Origin: Bacteroides sp. GM023
GTDB lineage: Bacteria; Bacteroidota; Bacteroidia; Bacteroidales; Bacteroidaceae
DNA length: 64,000 nucleotides
NCBI RefSeq assembly: GCF_014750685.1
Contig: NZ_JAAXGE010000011.1
Coordinates: 1-64,000, forward strand
Reading direction: 5' to 3'
Shown here: in pieces, positions 38,172 through 47,521 of the stretch
Layout of the letters: each line of letters opens with the position of its first letter
How positions within the stretch are numbered: position 1 is the first letter of the stretch
The notes under the pieces: generated by a model
Told to the model about the DNA's origin: nothing
Databases searched by the model: none
The model's input: only the letters and a program-made list of their open reading frames with translations
Made by a program: the position numbers and the translations under genes

Positions 38172-39461
38172 ATGAGAAGAGACGCAATGCAGCAGTTGCA
38201 TGATTGGAAAGAGAAGGTTTCACGGAAACCTTTGATTATTCGTGGTGCACGCCAAGTGGGAAAAACGTGGTTGATGAAGGAATTTGCTGCGACCTCATAT
38301 AAGCAGTTTGCTTACATCAACTTCGAGGATAATGAAGTGATGAAAGACGTTTTTCAGAAGGATTTTGATATTGAACGTATTTTGATGGCGATACAGTTGG
38401 TCACCGGGGTAGTAGTAGATACTGATACACTGATAATTTTTGATGAACTTCAGGAAGCATCTCGCGGATTGACGGCTTTGAAATATTTTCAGGAGAAAGC
38501 GCCGCAATATCATGTGATTGCGGCAGGTTCTCTGCTAGGTATTGCTATGCACAGGAATGATTCTTTTCCGGTCGGAAAAGTCGATTTTATAGATTTGTAT
38601 CCACTTTCCTTTTCCGAGTTTTTGGAAGCTGTGGGGCAGGAATCTTTTGCCCGTTTACTTGCGAAGCAAGATTGGAATTTGATTTCTACTTTTCGTTCTA
38701 AGTTTGTCGATTTTCTGAAGCAATATTATTTTATTGGCGGAATGCCTGAAGTAGTAAATGCCTTTGTAGAGCATAAAGACTATACGGAAGTGCGTCAGTT
38801 GCAACAGAATATTTTGGATTCTTACGACCGTGACTTTTCTAAACATGCGCCAATCGCTGAAGTTCCGCGTATTCGTATGGTATGGCGTTCGGTACCGGCA
38901 CAGTTAGCAAAAGAAAATCGTAAGTTTATCTACGGAATAGTAAAAGAAGGAGCAAGAGCTAAAGATTTTGAATTAGCTATTGAGTGGTTGATGGATGCGG
39001 GGCTTATTTATAAGGTGAATCGGGTGAAGAAAGGTGGAATCCCTTTGTCGGCTTATGAAGACTTCTCGGCTTTCAAGTTGTTTTTGTTGGATACAGGATT
39101 AATGGGAGCGATGAGTGGATTGCCACCTCAGGCTTTGTTGGAGGGGAATGTGCTGTTTACTGATTACAAAGGAGCAATAACAGAGCAATATGTGTTACAA
39201 CAATTGAAGTCTGTAAAAGGATTGAATATATACTATTGGTCCTCGGATACTTCCAGGGGGGAATTGGATTTTCTGTTGCAAAAAGATATTCGAATTATTC
39301 CGGTCGAAGTAAAAGCGGAAGAGAATTTGCAGTCTAAAAGTTTGCGCTCTTTTATTGAAAAGAATGCAACATTGCGTGGAGTTCGTTTTTCTATGTCAGA
39401 TTACCGCGAGCAGGATTGGATGACGAATTATCCGCTATACTCAGTTGGGTATGTACTTTAA
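38172..39461 (+). CDS. AAA ATPase with DUF4143 domain
   Basis: 429 residues. N-terminal AAA module: Walker A GARQVGKT (about 25-32), Walker B LIIFDELQE. The middle DUF4143 region includes DFELAIEWLMDAGLIYKVNRV and FKLFLLDTGLMGAMSG. The C-terminus has a PD-(D/E)XK-like pattern (YYWSSDTSRGELDFLL, then PVEVKAE), so it may be a nuclease. Such proteins are numerous in Bacteroides and their job is not known. The ribosome site AAAGGAAAGAG precedes the ATG. The gene overlaps the convergent nadD by 4 bp. Confidence 0.88.
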   Translation: MRRDAMQQLHDWKEKVSRKPLIIRGARQVGKTWLMKEFAATSYKQFAYINFEDNEVMKDVFQKDFDIERILMAIQLVTGVVVDTDTLIIFDELQEASRGLTALKYFQEKAPQYHVIAAGSLLGIAMHRNDSFPVGKVDFIDLYPLSFSEFLEAVGQESFARLLAKQDWNLISTFRSKFVDFLKQYYFIGGMPEVVNAFVEHKDYTEVRQLQQNILDSYDRDFSKHAPIAEVPRIRMVWRSVPAQLAKENRKFIYGIVKEGARAKDFELAIEWLMDAGLIYKVNRVKKGGIPLSAYEDFSAFKLFLLDTGLMGAMSGLPPQALLEGNVLFTDYKGAITEQYVLQQLKSVKGLNIYYWSSDTSRGELDFLLQKDIRIIPVEVKAEENLQSKSLRSFIEKNATLRGVRFSMSDYREQDWMTNYPLYSVGYVL

Positions 39462-40054
39462 TTACTTCCCAAATCTTTGTTGTTTCCCATATTCTTGATT
39501 GCTTCCCAAACCCTTGGATGCAAAAAATACCGGATATCCTTTCCTGCATCCAGTGCTTCACGAATAAACGTGGAACTGATTTCGAACACAGGAGAATGGA
39601 CGAGCCGTACAGTTTCCGGCAGTTCCGTTTCATTTACGGGGAAGCCGGGGCGGGGATAGATAATGATTTGGTTCTCATTGATGATTCGCTCCGACTGATA
39701 CCAGCGGTCGAAACGTGCCCAGTTGTCCGAACCAATAATGAAGTGAAATTCGCGTTCGGGATACGTTTCGCGTAACTTTTCTAATGTATGTACGCTGTAA
39801 GAAGGACGGGGCAGGTGAAATTCAAAATCAGAGACTTTGAAGCGGGGATAGTCGTCAATGGCAAGTTCCACGAGCTTGAGACGGAGTTCGTCACTCCATA
39901 GCTCCGCCTGTGTTTTCAGAGGATTTTGCGGTGTCACCATAAACCAAATTTCATCCAGTCCCTCATATTCGCAGAGGTAGTTGGCTAAAGCGAGATGTCC
40001 GATATGAATCGGATTGAAAGACCCGCTGAAGATTCCGGTTTTTAGCTTTTTCAT
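39458..40054 (-). CDS. nadD: Nicotinate-nucleotide adenylyltransferase
   Basis: 198 residues. It joins ATP and nicotinate mononucleotide to form deamido-NAD. Nucleotidyltransferase motifs: GSFNPIHIGHLALANYL (the HxGH site) at 10-26 and ISSTFIREAL near 165. Last gene of a leftward group (yicC, gmk, YciI-like, nadD). Confidence 0.94.
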   Translation of the reverse strand: MKKLKTGIFSGSFNPIHIGHLALANYLCEYEGLDEIWFMVTPQNPLKTQAELWSDELRLKLVELAIDDYPRFKVSDFEFHLPRPSYSVHTLEKLRETYPEREFHFIIGSDNWARFDRWYQSERIINENQIIIYPRPGFPVNETELPETVRLVHSPVFEISSTFIREALDAGKDIRYFLHPRVWEAIKNMGNNKDLGSN

Positions 40055-40081
40055 AAAATATCCCCTGCCTTATATTACAGT

Positions 40082-40366
40082 TTATTTATCCAATAGCTCT
40101 TGAAATTGCTGTACAGCCTTATTTGCTTCAAATTCTATTATTTGATAGTCGGCAACTGCGTTGAAAGGGTCTTCCTTTATTATCTCCTCTACCTCTGCCC
40201 GGCTTTTTGCCCGACAAAGTATAATTCCTCCTTCACGGGGAACTTGCGGGCCGGAAGCTAGAAAATTTTTGGTTGCGTAATACTTGTCAAGGTAACGACA
40301 ATGTGCATCCAGCAGTCCAAGAATCTTCTCGATAGGAGCTTTATATGTTAATATTAATATAAACAT
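40082..40366 (-). CDS. YciI-like small protein
   Basis: 94 residues, the whole length of a YciI/ferredoxin-like fold: FILILTYKAPIEKILGLLDAHCRYLDKYYATKNFLASGP, with the conserved His and Asp pair, and EIIKEDPFNAVADYQIIEF. Reaction unknown; some relatives are dehydrochlorinase-like. It sits between gmk and nadD on the same strand. Confidence 0.88.
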   Translation of the reverse strand: MFILILTYKAPIEKILGLLDAHCRYLDKYYATKNFLASGPQVPREGGIILCRAKSRAEVEEIIKEDPFNAVADYQIIEFEANKAVQQFQELLDK

Positions 40367-40402
40367 ATGCTTTCAATTTTATATTCAATAACAAAAGGAC
40401 CA

Positions 40403-40969
40403 TCAAGAATTTAAAAACTCCTTGATAATTTTCAATGCTTCCACTTTGGCTAATTCCAGATTGTCATTCACTATGACACAATCGAATTGCGGGGCAAATC
40501 CTAATTCATATTCCGCCTTGGCGATACGGCTTTCAATTATCTCCGGAGCATCCGTTCCGCGACCTTCCAAGCGGCAGCGCAATTCTTCTACCGAAGGCGG
40601 CTGGATAAATACCGATAAAGCACGGTCACCGTAAAACTTCTTAATATTGCATCCGCCTACCACATCAACGTCGAATACTACATTCTGTTCTGCTTCCAGT
40701 TGCTTCTCCACTTGCGCTTTCAGCGTGCCGTAATAACGGTCTTTGTACACTTCTTCGTATTCAAGAAACTCATTATTCTCTATGCGGCAGCGAAACTCTT
40801 CGGGAGTAAGAAAGAAATATTCAATCCCGTGTTGCTCAGTTCCGCGCGGTGGACGACTGGTGGCAGAGATAGAAAACGCAAGATTCAAGTTCTGCGTCAG
40901 CAGAAAATTGATGATAGTAGATTTTCCCGAACCTGACGGAGCGGAGAAGATAATTAATTTGCCCGGCAT
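40403..40969 (-). CDS. gmk: Guanylate kinase
   Basis: 188 residues. Phosphorylates GMP to GDP with ATP. P-loop FSAPSGSGKSTI (8-19), GMP-binding TSRPPRGTEQHGIEYFF and the lid region with RLEGRGTDAPEIIESRI. It follows yicC by 49 bp, a common bacterial pairing. Confidence 0.96.
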   Translation of the reverse strand: MPGKLIIFSAPSGSGKSTIINFLLTQNLNLAFSISATSRPPRGTEQHGIEYFFLTPEEFRCRIENNEFLEYEEVYKDRYYGTLKAQVEKQLEAEQNVVFDVDVVGGCNIKKFYGDRALSVFIQPPSVEELRCRLEGRGTDAPEIIESRIAKAEYELGFAPQFDCVIVNDNLELAKVEALKIIKEFLNS

Positions 40970-41018
40970 AAATTTGACAAAGAATTAAAAATGAAAAATT
41001 AAGAATGAATGAAAACCT

Positions 41019-41897
41019 TTACATCACGTTCAGCACCTGTTCTTTAATCTGTTCCAGTTCGTCCTTCATCTGAACGACGATTTTCTGCATTTCAGCGTGA
41101 TTGGACTTGCTGCCTAACGTATTGATTTCGCGTCCCATTTCCTGAGCGATGAAACCTAACTTCTTGCCCTGTCCGCTACCGCTTTCCATGGTGCTGATAA
41201 AGTATTTCAAGTGATTGCCGAGACGTTGTTTCTCTTCGTTGACATCCAACTTCTCGATATAATAAATCAATTCCTGTTCCAGACGGTTCTTGTCGTAATC
41301 CATGCTCAATGTCTTTTCGAGAGCATCCGTGATACGTTCCTTCACCTTGTCCACACGTTCTTTCTCGTACGGAGCGATTTTCTCGAGCAGGCTGCTGATA
41401 TTCGCAATCTTCTCACGGAATTTCTTCTCCAGCGCGGCACCTTCCTGTTTGCGGAAATCTACAAGATGACCAATAGCTTCGAGCACGGTGGCATGCACAG
41501 CATTCCATTCCTCTTCCGTCAGTTCCTGAATTTCCGTTTTCGACATAACGTCCGGCATGCGGAGCAAAGTCTGGAACCAGTCGGCAGGTACAGGAATTTC
41601 AAGATTCTCCGAGATAGCCAAAATCTGCTTGTAGTAACCCTCAACCATTGCCTGATTGATAGGAGTAGCATTATCCGCACCCTCTTTCTTTTCAATCCAC
41701 AGGCTGAAGTCAACCTTTCCACGTTCCAGCACTTTAGAAATCTCGTTACGGATTTCAATCTCTTTTTCACGATAAGCCGGAGCAATGCGGGTGGATAAAT
41801 CCATAGCTTTGCTATTGAGCGACTTTAGTTCTACATTTATTTTTTTGTCGGGGAGTTCGGCCGTAGCTTTGCCGTATCCTGTCATAGACTGTATCAT
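41019..41897 (-). CDS. yicC: YicC-family endoribonuclease-type protein
   Basis: 292 residues. The N-terminus IQSMTGYGKATAEL and the C-terminal DUF1732 block (AQEMGREINTLGSKSNHAEMQKIVVQMKDELEQIKEQVLN) are diagnostic. E. coli YicC is an RNase acting on a small RNA; that activity is assumed here by family. First gene of the leftward group, divergent from tsaB. Confidence 0.93.
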   Translation of the reverse strand: MIQSMTGYGKATAELPDKKINVELKSLNSKAMDLSTRIAPAYREKEIEIRNEISKVLERGKVDFSLWIEKKEGADNATPINQAMVEGYYKQILAISENLEIPVPADWFQTLLRMPDVMSKTEIQELTEEEWNAVHATVLEAIGHLVDFRKQEGAALEKKFREKIANISSLLEKIAPYEKERVDKVKERITDALEKTLSMDYDKNRLEQELIYYIEKLDVNEEKQRLGNHLKYFISTMESGSGQGKKLGFIAQEMGREINTLGSKSNHAEMQKIVVQMKDELEQIKEQVLNVM

Positions 41898-41954
41898 AAC
41901 CTTAAAGTTTTGTGCAAAAGTACACGAATATTTTAAGAATTGGAAATAATCACG

Positions 41955-41962
41955 TAAATTTG
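41955..41962 (+). promoter_or_regulatory. -7 box (TAAATTTG) for tsaB
   Basis: Exact TAnnTTTG match, 24 nt before the ATG at 41987. It rules out the upstream ATG at 41912. Confidence 0.6.
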
Positions 41963-41986
41963 CGACAATTTAATAACCTGATTTTT

Positions 41987-42676
41987 ATGTCGTGTATACT
42001 GAATATTGAAACCTCTACCTCTGTTTGCTCGGTAGCGGCCAGTCAAGACGGACAGACGATTTTTGTGAAAGAAGACTTGAAAGGCCCTTCACACGCCGTG
42101 TCTCTGGGAGTATTTGTAGATGAAGCGTTGTCGTTCATAGACAGTCATGCCATCCCGTTGGATGCGGTCGCGGTGAGTTGCGGCCCGGGTTCTTACACAG
42201 GACTTCGGATAGGAGTTTCGATGGCAAAAGGAGTTTGTTACGGACGCAATGTCCCCTTGATAGGAGTACAGACGCTCGAAGTATTGAGCGTCCCCGTGCT
42301 GTTGTATCACGACCTGCCCGAAGACGCGTTGCTCTGCCCGATGATAGATGCACGCCGCATGGAAGTCTATGCAGCCATCTACGACCGGAGCTTGAACGTG
42401 AAACGTGCCATCGCCGCCGACATCGTCGACGAAACGTCTTACCTCGAATATCTCGACCGCCAGCCAGTCTATTTCTATGGCAACGGAGCCGCCAAATGCC
42501 GCGAAAAGATTACGCATCCCAACGCGCATTTTATCGACGACATCCATCCGCTGGCAAAAATGATGTTCCCCCTCGCAGAGAAGGCAGTAGCCACCGAAGA
42601 TTACAAAGACGTAGCCTACTTCGAACCTTTCTACCTGAAAGAATTCGTAGCTTCCATGCCTAAAAAACTTTTATAA
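41987..42676 (+). CDS. tsaB: tRNA threonylcarbamoyladenosine synthesis protein TsaB
   Basis: 229 residues. ASKHA-fold partner of TsaD that helps install t6A37 on tRNAs reading ANN codons. N-terminal ILNIETSTSVCSVA, then GPGSYTGLRIGVSMAKGVCYG and ALLCPMIDARRMEVYAAIYD are family hallmarks. The start at 41987 is fixed by the promoter box 24 nt upstream. Confidence 0.94.
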   Translation: MSCILNIETSTSVCSVAASQDGQTIFVKEDLKGPSHAVSLGVFVDEALSFIDSHAIPLDAVAVSCGPGSYTGLRIGVSMAKGVCYGRNVPLIGVQTLEVLSVPVLLYHDLPEDALLCPMIDARRMEVYAAIYDRSLNVKRAIAADIVDETSYLEYLDRQPVYFYGNGAAKCREKITHPNAHFIDDIHPLAKMMFPLAEKAVATEDYKDVAYFEPFYLKEFVASMPKKLL

Positions 42677-42688
42677 GACTTGCCTGTT

Positions 42689-43342
42689 ATGAATTATCCA
42701 TCATCCATTGTAGAATTATCCATTAAAGATATGCAATATAACACTCAACAGAAAAGAATGCCGCTTCCTGAATACGGACGCAGCATCCAGAACATGGTCG
42801 ATTATGCATTGACTATCCAGGACCGTGCAGAACGTCAGCGTTGTGCCAACACCATCATCAACATCATGGGAAATATGTTCCCTCATCTGCGTGATGTGCC
42901 CGATTTCAAGCACAAGCTGTGGGACCACCTCGCCATCATGTCCGGTTTCGAATTGGATATCGACTATCCTTATGAAATCATCCGTGAAGATAACCTGGTG
43001 ACACGTCCCGACCACATTCCTTATTACACCTCCCGTATGCGTTACCGTCACTACGGACGCACATTGGAAATCCTGATAAAGAAAGCCATCGAATTTCCCG
43101 AAGGAAACGAAAAGAGAAACCTCGTAGCCCTCATCTGCAACCACATGAAGAAGGACTACATGGCATGGAACAAGGATACGGTAGACGACAAGAAGATTGC
43201 CGAAGACCTCTACGAACTTTCCGACGGCAAACTCCAGATGACGGATGATATCGTCCGCCTGATGGCAGAACGTTTGAATCAGAACTATCGTCCGAAGACG
43301 AACTATACCAATAACCGTCAGAACACTAAGAGAAGATATTAG
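42689..43342 (+). CDS. DUF4290 family protein
   Basis: 217 residues from the ATG at 42689 (an ATG at 42731 is also possible). The sequence YNTQQKRMPLPEYGRSIQNMV, then DFKHKLWDHLAIMSGFELDIDYPYEI, is typical of DUF4290, a conserved cytoplasmic family of Bacteroidetes of unknown function. It lies between tsaB and murA in a rightward run, 12 bp after tsaB. The C-terminal 20 residues are Asn/Arg/Lys-rich. Confidence 0.9.
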   Translation: MNYPSSIVELSIKDMQYNTQQKRMPLPEYGRSIQNMVDYALTIQDRAERQRCANTIINIMGNMFPHLRDVPDFKHKLWDHLAIMSGFELDIDYPYEIIREDNLVTRPDHIPYYTSRMRYRHYGRTLEILIKKAIEFPEGNEKRNLVALICNHMKKDYMAWNKDTVDDKKIAEDLYELSDGKLQMTDDIVRLMAERLNQNYRPKTNYTNNRQNTKRRY

Positions 43343-43442
43343 AAAAAAGTATTAGGAATTAGGTATGAAGTAAATACCTGATATTTAACGCCTACTACTT
43401 TGAAACATGACGCTAATACTTAATACTTAAAACTAAATATCA

Positions 43443-44747
43443 ATGGCTTCATTTGTAATTGAAGGAGGACATCGGCTCTGCGGGGAAATTCATCCGCAAG
43501 GTGCCAAAAACGAAGTTTTGCAGATAATCTGTGCCACGTTGCTGACCGGTGAGGAAGTGACAGTGAACAATATACCTGACATTTTGGATGTCAACAACCT
43601 TATCCAACTCCTGCGCGAGATGGGCGTGACAGTTGCAAAGAAAAGCATTGACTCTTATAGCTTTAAGGCTGAAAACGTAGACCTCGCTTATCTCGAAAGC
43701 GATGAATTTCTGAAGAAATGCTCCAGCCTGCGAGGTTCTGTGATGCTGATCGGCCCGATGGTTGCACGCTTCGGCAAAGCATTGATATCCAAGCCGGGTG
43801 GAGACAAAATCGGTCGCCGTCGTCTGGACACTCACTTCGTCGGCATTCAAGCCCTGGGCGCGAATTTCCGCTACGACGAGGAACGTGGAATCTACGAAAT
43901 CACCGCCGACAAACTTCGCGGTAACTATATGTTGCTCGACGAAGCATCCGTCACCGGAACCGCTAATATCGTGATGGCCGCCGTCCTTGCCAAAGGCACT
44001 ACCACCATCTACAACGCTGCCTGCGAACCGTATTTGCAACAACTCTGCCGCCTGCTCAACCACATGGGAGCAAAAATCAGCGGCATCGCATCCAACCTCC
44101 TCACCATCGAAGGCGTGGAAGCACTGCATGGCGCACAGCACACCGTACTGCCCGATATGATTGAAGTCGGCAGCTTCATCGGCATGGCAGCCATGACAAA
44201 AAGCGAGATAACCATAAAGAACGTCTCTTACGAAAACCTGGGTATCATCCCCGAGAACTTCCGTCGCCTGGGCATCAAGCTCGAACAAAGAGGAGACGAC
44301 ATTTACGTTCCCGCACAAGAGACATACGAGATAGAATCCTTTATCGACGGCTCCATCATGACGATAGCCGACGCAACCTGGCCGGGACTGACGCCCGACT
44401 TGCTGAGTGTGATGCTCGTAGTAGCCACCCAAGCCAAAGGAAGCGTACTCATCCATCAGAAAATGTTCGAAAGCCGCCTGTTCTTCGTGGACAAACTCAT
44501 AGATATGGGTGCGCAAATCATTCTCTGTGACCCTCACCGTGCCGTAGTCATCGGACACAACCACGGCTTCAAGCTGCGCGGTGCCCGCCTGACGTCTCCG
44601 GACATACGTGCCGGTATCGCCCTTCTGATTGCCGCCATGAGCGCCGAAGGAACCAGCACTATTAGTAATATTGAACAAATAGACCGCGGCTATCAGAACA
44701 TCGAAGGACGTCTGAACGCCATCGGAGCCCGAATCACCCGAATATGA
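43443..44747 (+). CDS. murA: UDP-N-acetylglucosamine 1-carboxyvinyltransferase, Asp active-site form
   Basis: 434 residues. First committed step of peptidoglycan precursor synthesis, adding enolpyruvate to UDP-GlcNAc. EPT fold throughout (GAKNEVLQIICATLLTGEEV; LRGSVMLIGPMVARFGKALI; RAGIALLIAAM). The position of the usual catalytic Cys (E. coli C115) is Asp here: SKPGGDKIGRRRLDTH, D121. The Asp form is active in other bacteria and is not alkylated by fosfomycin, so intrinsic resistance is expected. It overlaps rimM by 4 bp. Confidence 0.96.
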   Translation: MASFVIEGGHRLCGEIHPQGAKNEVLQIICATLLTGEEVTVNNIPDILDVNNLIQLLREMGVTVAKKSIDSYSFKAENVDLAYLESDEFLKKCSSLRGSVMLIGPMVARFGKALISKPGGDKIGRRRLDTHFVGIQALGANFRYDEERGIYEITADKLRGNYMLLDEASVTGTANIVMAAVLAKGTTTIYNAACEPYLQQLCRLLNHMGAKISGIASNLLTIEGVEALHGAQHTVLPDMIEVGSFIGMAAMTKSEITIKNVSYENLGIIPENFRRLGIKLEQRGDDIYVPAQETYEIESFIDGSIMTIADATWPGLTPDLLSVMLVVATQAKGSVLIHQKMFESRLFFVDKLIDMGAQIILCDPHRAVVIGHNHGFKLRGARLTSPDIRAGIALLIAAMSAEGTSTISNIEQIDRGYQNIEGRLNAIGARITRI

Positions 44748-45292
44748 TAAAAAAAGAAGAAGTATATAAAATAGGATTATTCAACAAACCGCACGGCATC
44801 CACGGCGAGTTACAGTTCACCTTCACGGACGATATTTTCGACCGGGCGGACTGCGATTATCTGGTCTGCCTGCTCGACGGCATCTTCGTGCCCTTCTTCA
44901 TCGAAGAATACCGCTTCCGTTCAGACTCCACCGCCCTGGTGAAACTGGAAGGAATAGATACCGCCGAACGTGCCCGGATGTTCACCAATATAGAAGTCTA
45001 CTTCCCCGCGAAGCACGCTGAAGAAGCCGAAGACGGTGAATTGTCCTGGAACTTCTTTATCGGTTTCCAAATGGAAGACATCCATCACGGGCCCTTGGGT
45101 GAAGTGGTCGATGTAGATACAACCACCGTCAATACCCTCTTTGTAGTCGAAAAAGACGATGAAGAACTGTTAGTTCCCGCCCAGGAAGAATTTATCCTAG
45201 GGATAGACCAGGAACAAAAACTCATCACCGTAGAGCTTCCCGAAGGGTTACTGAACCTGGATGAACTGGAGAATGGCGATGACGACGAATAA
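44744..45292 (+). CDS. rimM: 16S rRNA processing protein RimM
   Basis: 182 residues. N-terminal RimM barrel (KIGLFNKPHGIHGELQFTF; FRSDSTALVKLEGIDTAERA) and C-terminal PRC barrel (WNFFIGFQMEDIHHGPLGEVVDV; LLVPAQEEFILGID). It assists 30S head assembly around S19. The acidic tail (LENGDDDE) is a little longer than usual. ATGA overlap with murA indicates coupling. Confidence 0.95.
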   Translation: MIKKEEVYKIGLFNKPHGIHGELQFTFTDDIFDRADCDYLVCLLDGIFVPFFIEEYRFRSDSTALVKLEGIDTAERARMFTNIEVYFPAKHAEEAEDGELSWNFFIGFQMEDIHHGPLGEVVDVDTTTVNTLFVVEKDDEELLVPAQEEFILGIDQEQKLITVELPEGLLNLDELENGDDDE

Positions 45293-45401
45293 ACGATGCA
45301 TCGTTCATCAACCAAACAATGAACAGCTTATCAATGAAAAGATAAGCAATTCATCAACCAAAAATAGTAAATAGTAAATCGTAAAATAGTAAATACCTGC
45401 G

Positions 45402-46262
45402 ATGCCAAAGAAAAGACGAAGTAAAGCTTTCTGGAAAAATTTCAAGTTCAAGTATAAATTGACGATTGTCAATGAGAATACGCTTGAAGAGATTGTAGGA
45501 CTTCGTGTATCCAAACTCAATGGTCTTTCGGTGTTACTCTGCGTACTGGCAGTACTTTTCCTGATTGCCGCCTGCATCATTGCCTTTACTCCTTTACGCA
45601 ACTACCTTCCGGGCTACATGAACAGTGAAGTCCGTTCCCAAATCGTAGTCAACGCCCTGCGTGTGGACTCCCTGCAAGAGGTTCTCAACCGGCAGAACCT
45701 TTACATCATGAACATCCAGGATATTTTCAGCGGTAAAGTCCCCATCGACAGCGTGCAGACGCTCGACTCACTGACCGCCGTCCGCGAAGACACATTGATG
45801 GAACGCACCAAGCGCGAAGAAGAATTCCGCCGTCAGTACGAGGAGAACGAGAAATACAACCTGACATCCATCACCTCCCAACCGGACGTAACGGGATTAA
45901 TCCTGTATCGCCCCACCCGTGGAATGGTTTCCGACCACTTCAACGCGGAAAAGAAACATTTCGGCACGGACATTGCCGCCAACCCCAACGAGAGTGTGCT
46001 GGCTACGATGGACGGAACCGTTATCCTCAGCACATACACCGCCGAAACAGGTTATCTGATTGGCGTACAGCATAATCAGGATTTAATCTCGATTTATAAA
46101 CACTGCGGTTCCCTGCTCAAAAAAGAAGGCGAACGTGTGAAGGGTGGTGAAGCCATTGCCTTAGTAGGAAACAGCGGAACCCTTAGCACAGGTCCGCATC
46201 TGCATTTCGAACTTTGGTACAAAGGTCATCCGGTGAATCCGGAAAAATATATCGTATTTTAA
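45402..46262 (+). CDS. M23-family peptidoglycan endopeptidase, membrane-anchored
   Basis: 286 residues. A basic cytoplasmic N-terminus (KKRRSKAFWKNFKFKYK) and one transmembrane helix (about 42-62) are followed by a coiled linker (about 90-150) and the LytM/M23 domain (about 170-286). Zinc ligands: His and Asp in KKHFGTDIAA, and HLHFELW. It likely trims peptidoglycan cross-links during growth or division. The preceding 110 bp hold only AATAGTAAAT-type simple repeats. dxr starts 2 bp after its stop. Confidence 0.92.
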   Translation: MPKKRRSKAFWKNFKFKYKLTIVNENTLEEIVGLRVSKLNGLSVLLCVLAVLFLIAACIIAFTPLRNYLPGYMNSEVRSQIVVNALRVDSLQEVLNRQNLYIMNIQDIFSGKVPIDSVQTLDSLTAVREDTLMERTKREEEFRRQYEENEKYNLTSITSQPDVTGLILYRPTRGMVSDHFNAEKKHFGTDIAANPNESVLATMDGTVILSTYTAETGYLIGVQHNQDLISIYKHCGSLLKKEGERVKGGEAIALVGNSGTLSTGPHLHFELWYKGHPVNPEKYIVF

Positions 46263-46264
46263 AA

Positions 46265-47470
46265 ATGAATATAGAAAAGAATAAAAAGAAGAAACAAATA
46301 GCCATCTTAGGCTCCACAGGCTCTATCGGTACACAAGCATTGCAGGTTATCGAGGAACATCCCGACCTGTACGAAGCCTATGCACTGACAGCCAACAACC
46401 GCGTTGAACTACTGATTGCCCAGGCACGGAAGTTCCAACCGGAAGTCGTCGTGATAGCCAACGAGGAAAAGTATTCCGAACTGAAAGAAGCATTGAGCGA
46501 CCTGCCCATCAAGGTATATGCAGGAACCGACGCCATCTGTCAGATTGTGGAAGCCGGCCCCATCGACATGGTACTGACAGCCATGGTTGGTTACGCCGGA
46601 CTGAAACCGACCATTAACGCCATCCGTGCCAAGAAAGCCATCGCGCTGGCAAATAAAGAAACGCTCGTCGTAGCCGGCGAACTGATTAATCAATTAGCGC
46701 AGCAATATCGCACACCGATTTTGCCCGTAGATTCTGAACACTCGGCAGTTTTCCAGTGTTTGGCAGGAGAAGTCGGCAACCCGATAGAAAAAGTAATACT
46801 CACCGCTTCAGGCGGACCTTTCCGCACCTGCACCCTGGAACAACTGAAATCTGTTACCAAAGCGCAAGCCCTGAAGCATCCCAACTGGGAGATGGGAGCC
46901 AAGATAACCATCGACTCCGCTTCCATGATGAACAAAGGTTTCGAGGTAATCGAAGCCAAATGGCTGTTTGGCGTCCAGCCCAGCCAAATCGAAGTAGTGG
47001 TACATCCCCAATCCGTCATCCACTCGATGGTGCAGTTTGAGGACGGTGCGGTGAAAGCCCAACTAGGCATGCCCGATATGCGCCTGCCCATCCAGTACGC
47101 TTTCTCTTACCCCGACCGTATCAGCTCTTCTTTCGAACGTCTCGACTTTGCCAAGTGTACAAACCTGACGTTCGAGCAACCCGATACAAAACGATTCCGC
47201 AACCTCGCCCTGGCCTATGAAGCCATGTACCGGGGTGGCAATATGCCTTGTATCGTCAATGCCGCCAACGAAGTAGTAGTAGCCTCCTTTCTGAAAGACG
47301 GCATCAGCTTCCTCGGCATGAGCGACGTAATAGAAAAGACCATGGAACGCGCTATGTTTATAGCGAATCCTACATATGACGACTATGTAGCCACCGACGC
47401 AGAAGCACGAAGAATAGCTTCCGAACTCGTGTGCCGGCAAAGTCTCTGTGTAAAACCCAGTAATTCGTAA
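46265..47470 (+). CDS. dxr: 1-deoxy-D-xylulose 5-phosphate reductoisomerase
   Basis: 401 residues from the ATG at 46265; a reading from 46214 would begin inside the M23 gene and is rejected. Converts DXP to MEP with NADPH in isoprenoid synthesis. NADPH motif ILGSTGSIGTQAL, metal and substrate sites ALANKETLVVAGE, PVDSEHSAVFQCL, TASGGPFR and KITIDSASMMNKGFE. It is in an operon with the M23 peptidase and probably rseP. Confidence 0.96.
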   Translation: MNIEKNKKKKQIAILGSTGSIGTQALQVIEEHPDLYEAYALTANNRVELLIAQARKFQPEVVVIANEEKYSELKEALSDLPIKVYAGTDAICQIVEAGPIDMVLTAMVGYAGLKPTINAIRAKKAIALANKETLVVAGELINQLAQQYRTPILPVDSEHSAVFQCLAGEVGNPIEKVILTASGGPFRTCTLEQLKSVTKAQALKHPNWEMGAKITIDSASMMNKGFEVIEAKWLFGVQPSQIEVVVHPQSVIHSMVQFEDGAVKAQLGMPDMRLPIQYAFSYPDRISSSFERLDFAKCTNLTFEQPDTKRFRNLALAYEAMYRGGNMPCIVNAANEVVVASFLKDGISFLGMSDVIEKTMERAMFIANPTYDDYVATDAEARRIASELVCRQSLCVKPSNS

Positions 47471-47521
47471 ATAGTATTTTGTAAATAGTAATTAGTAAAT
47501 TGTAAATAGTAAATAATAAAC

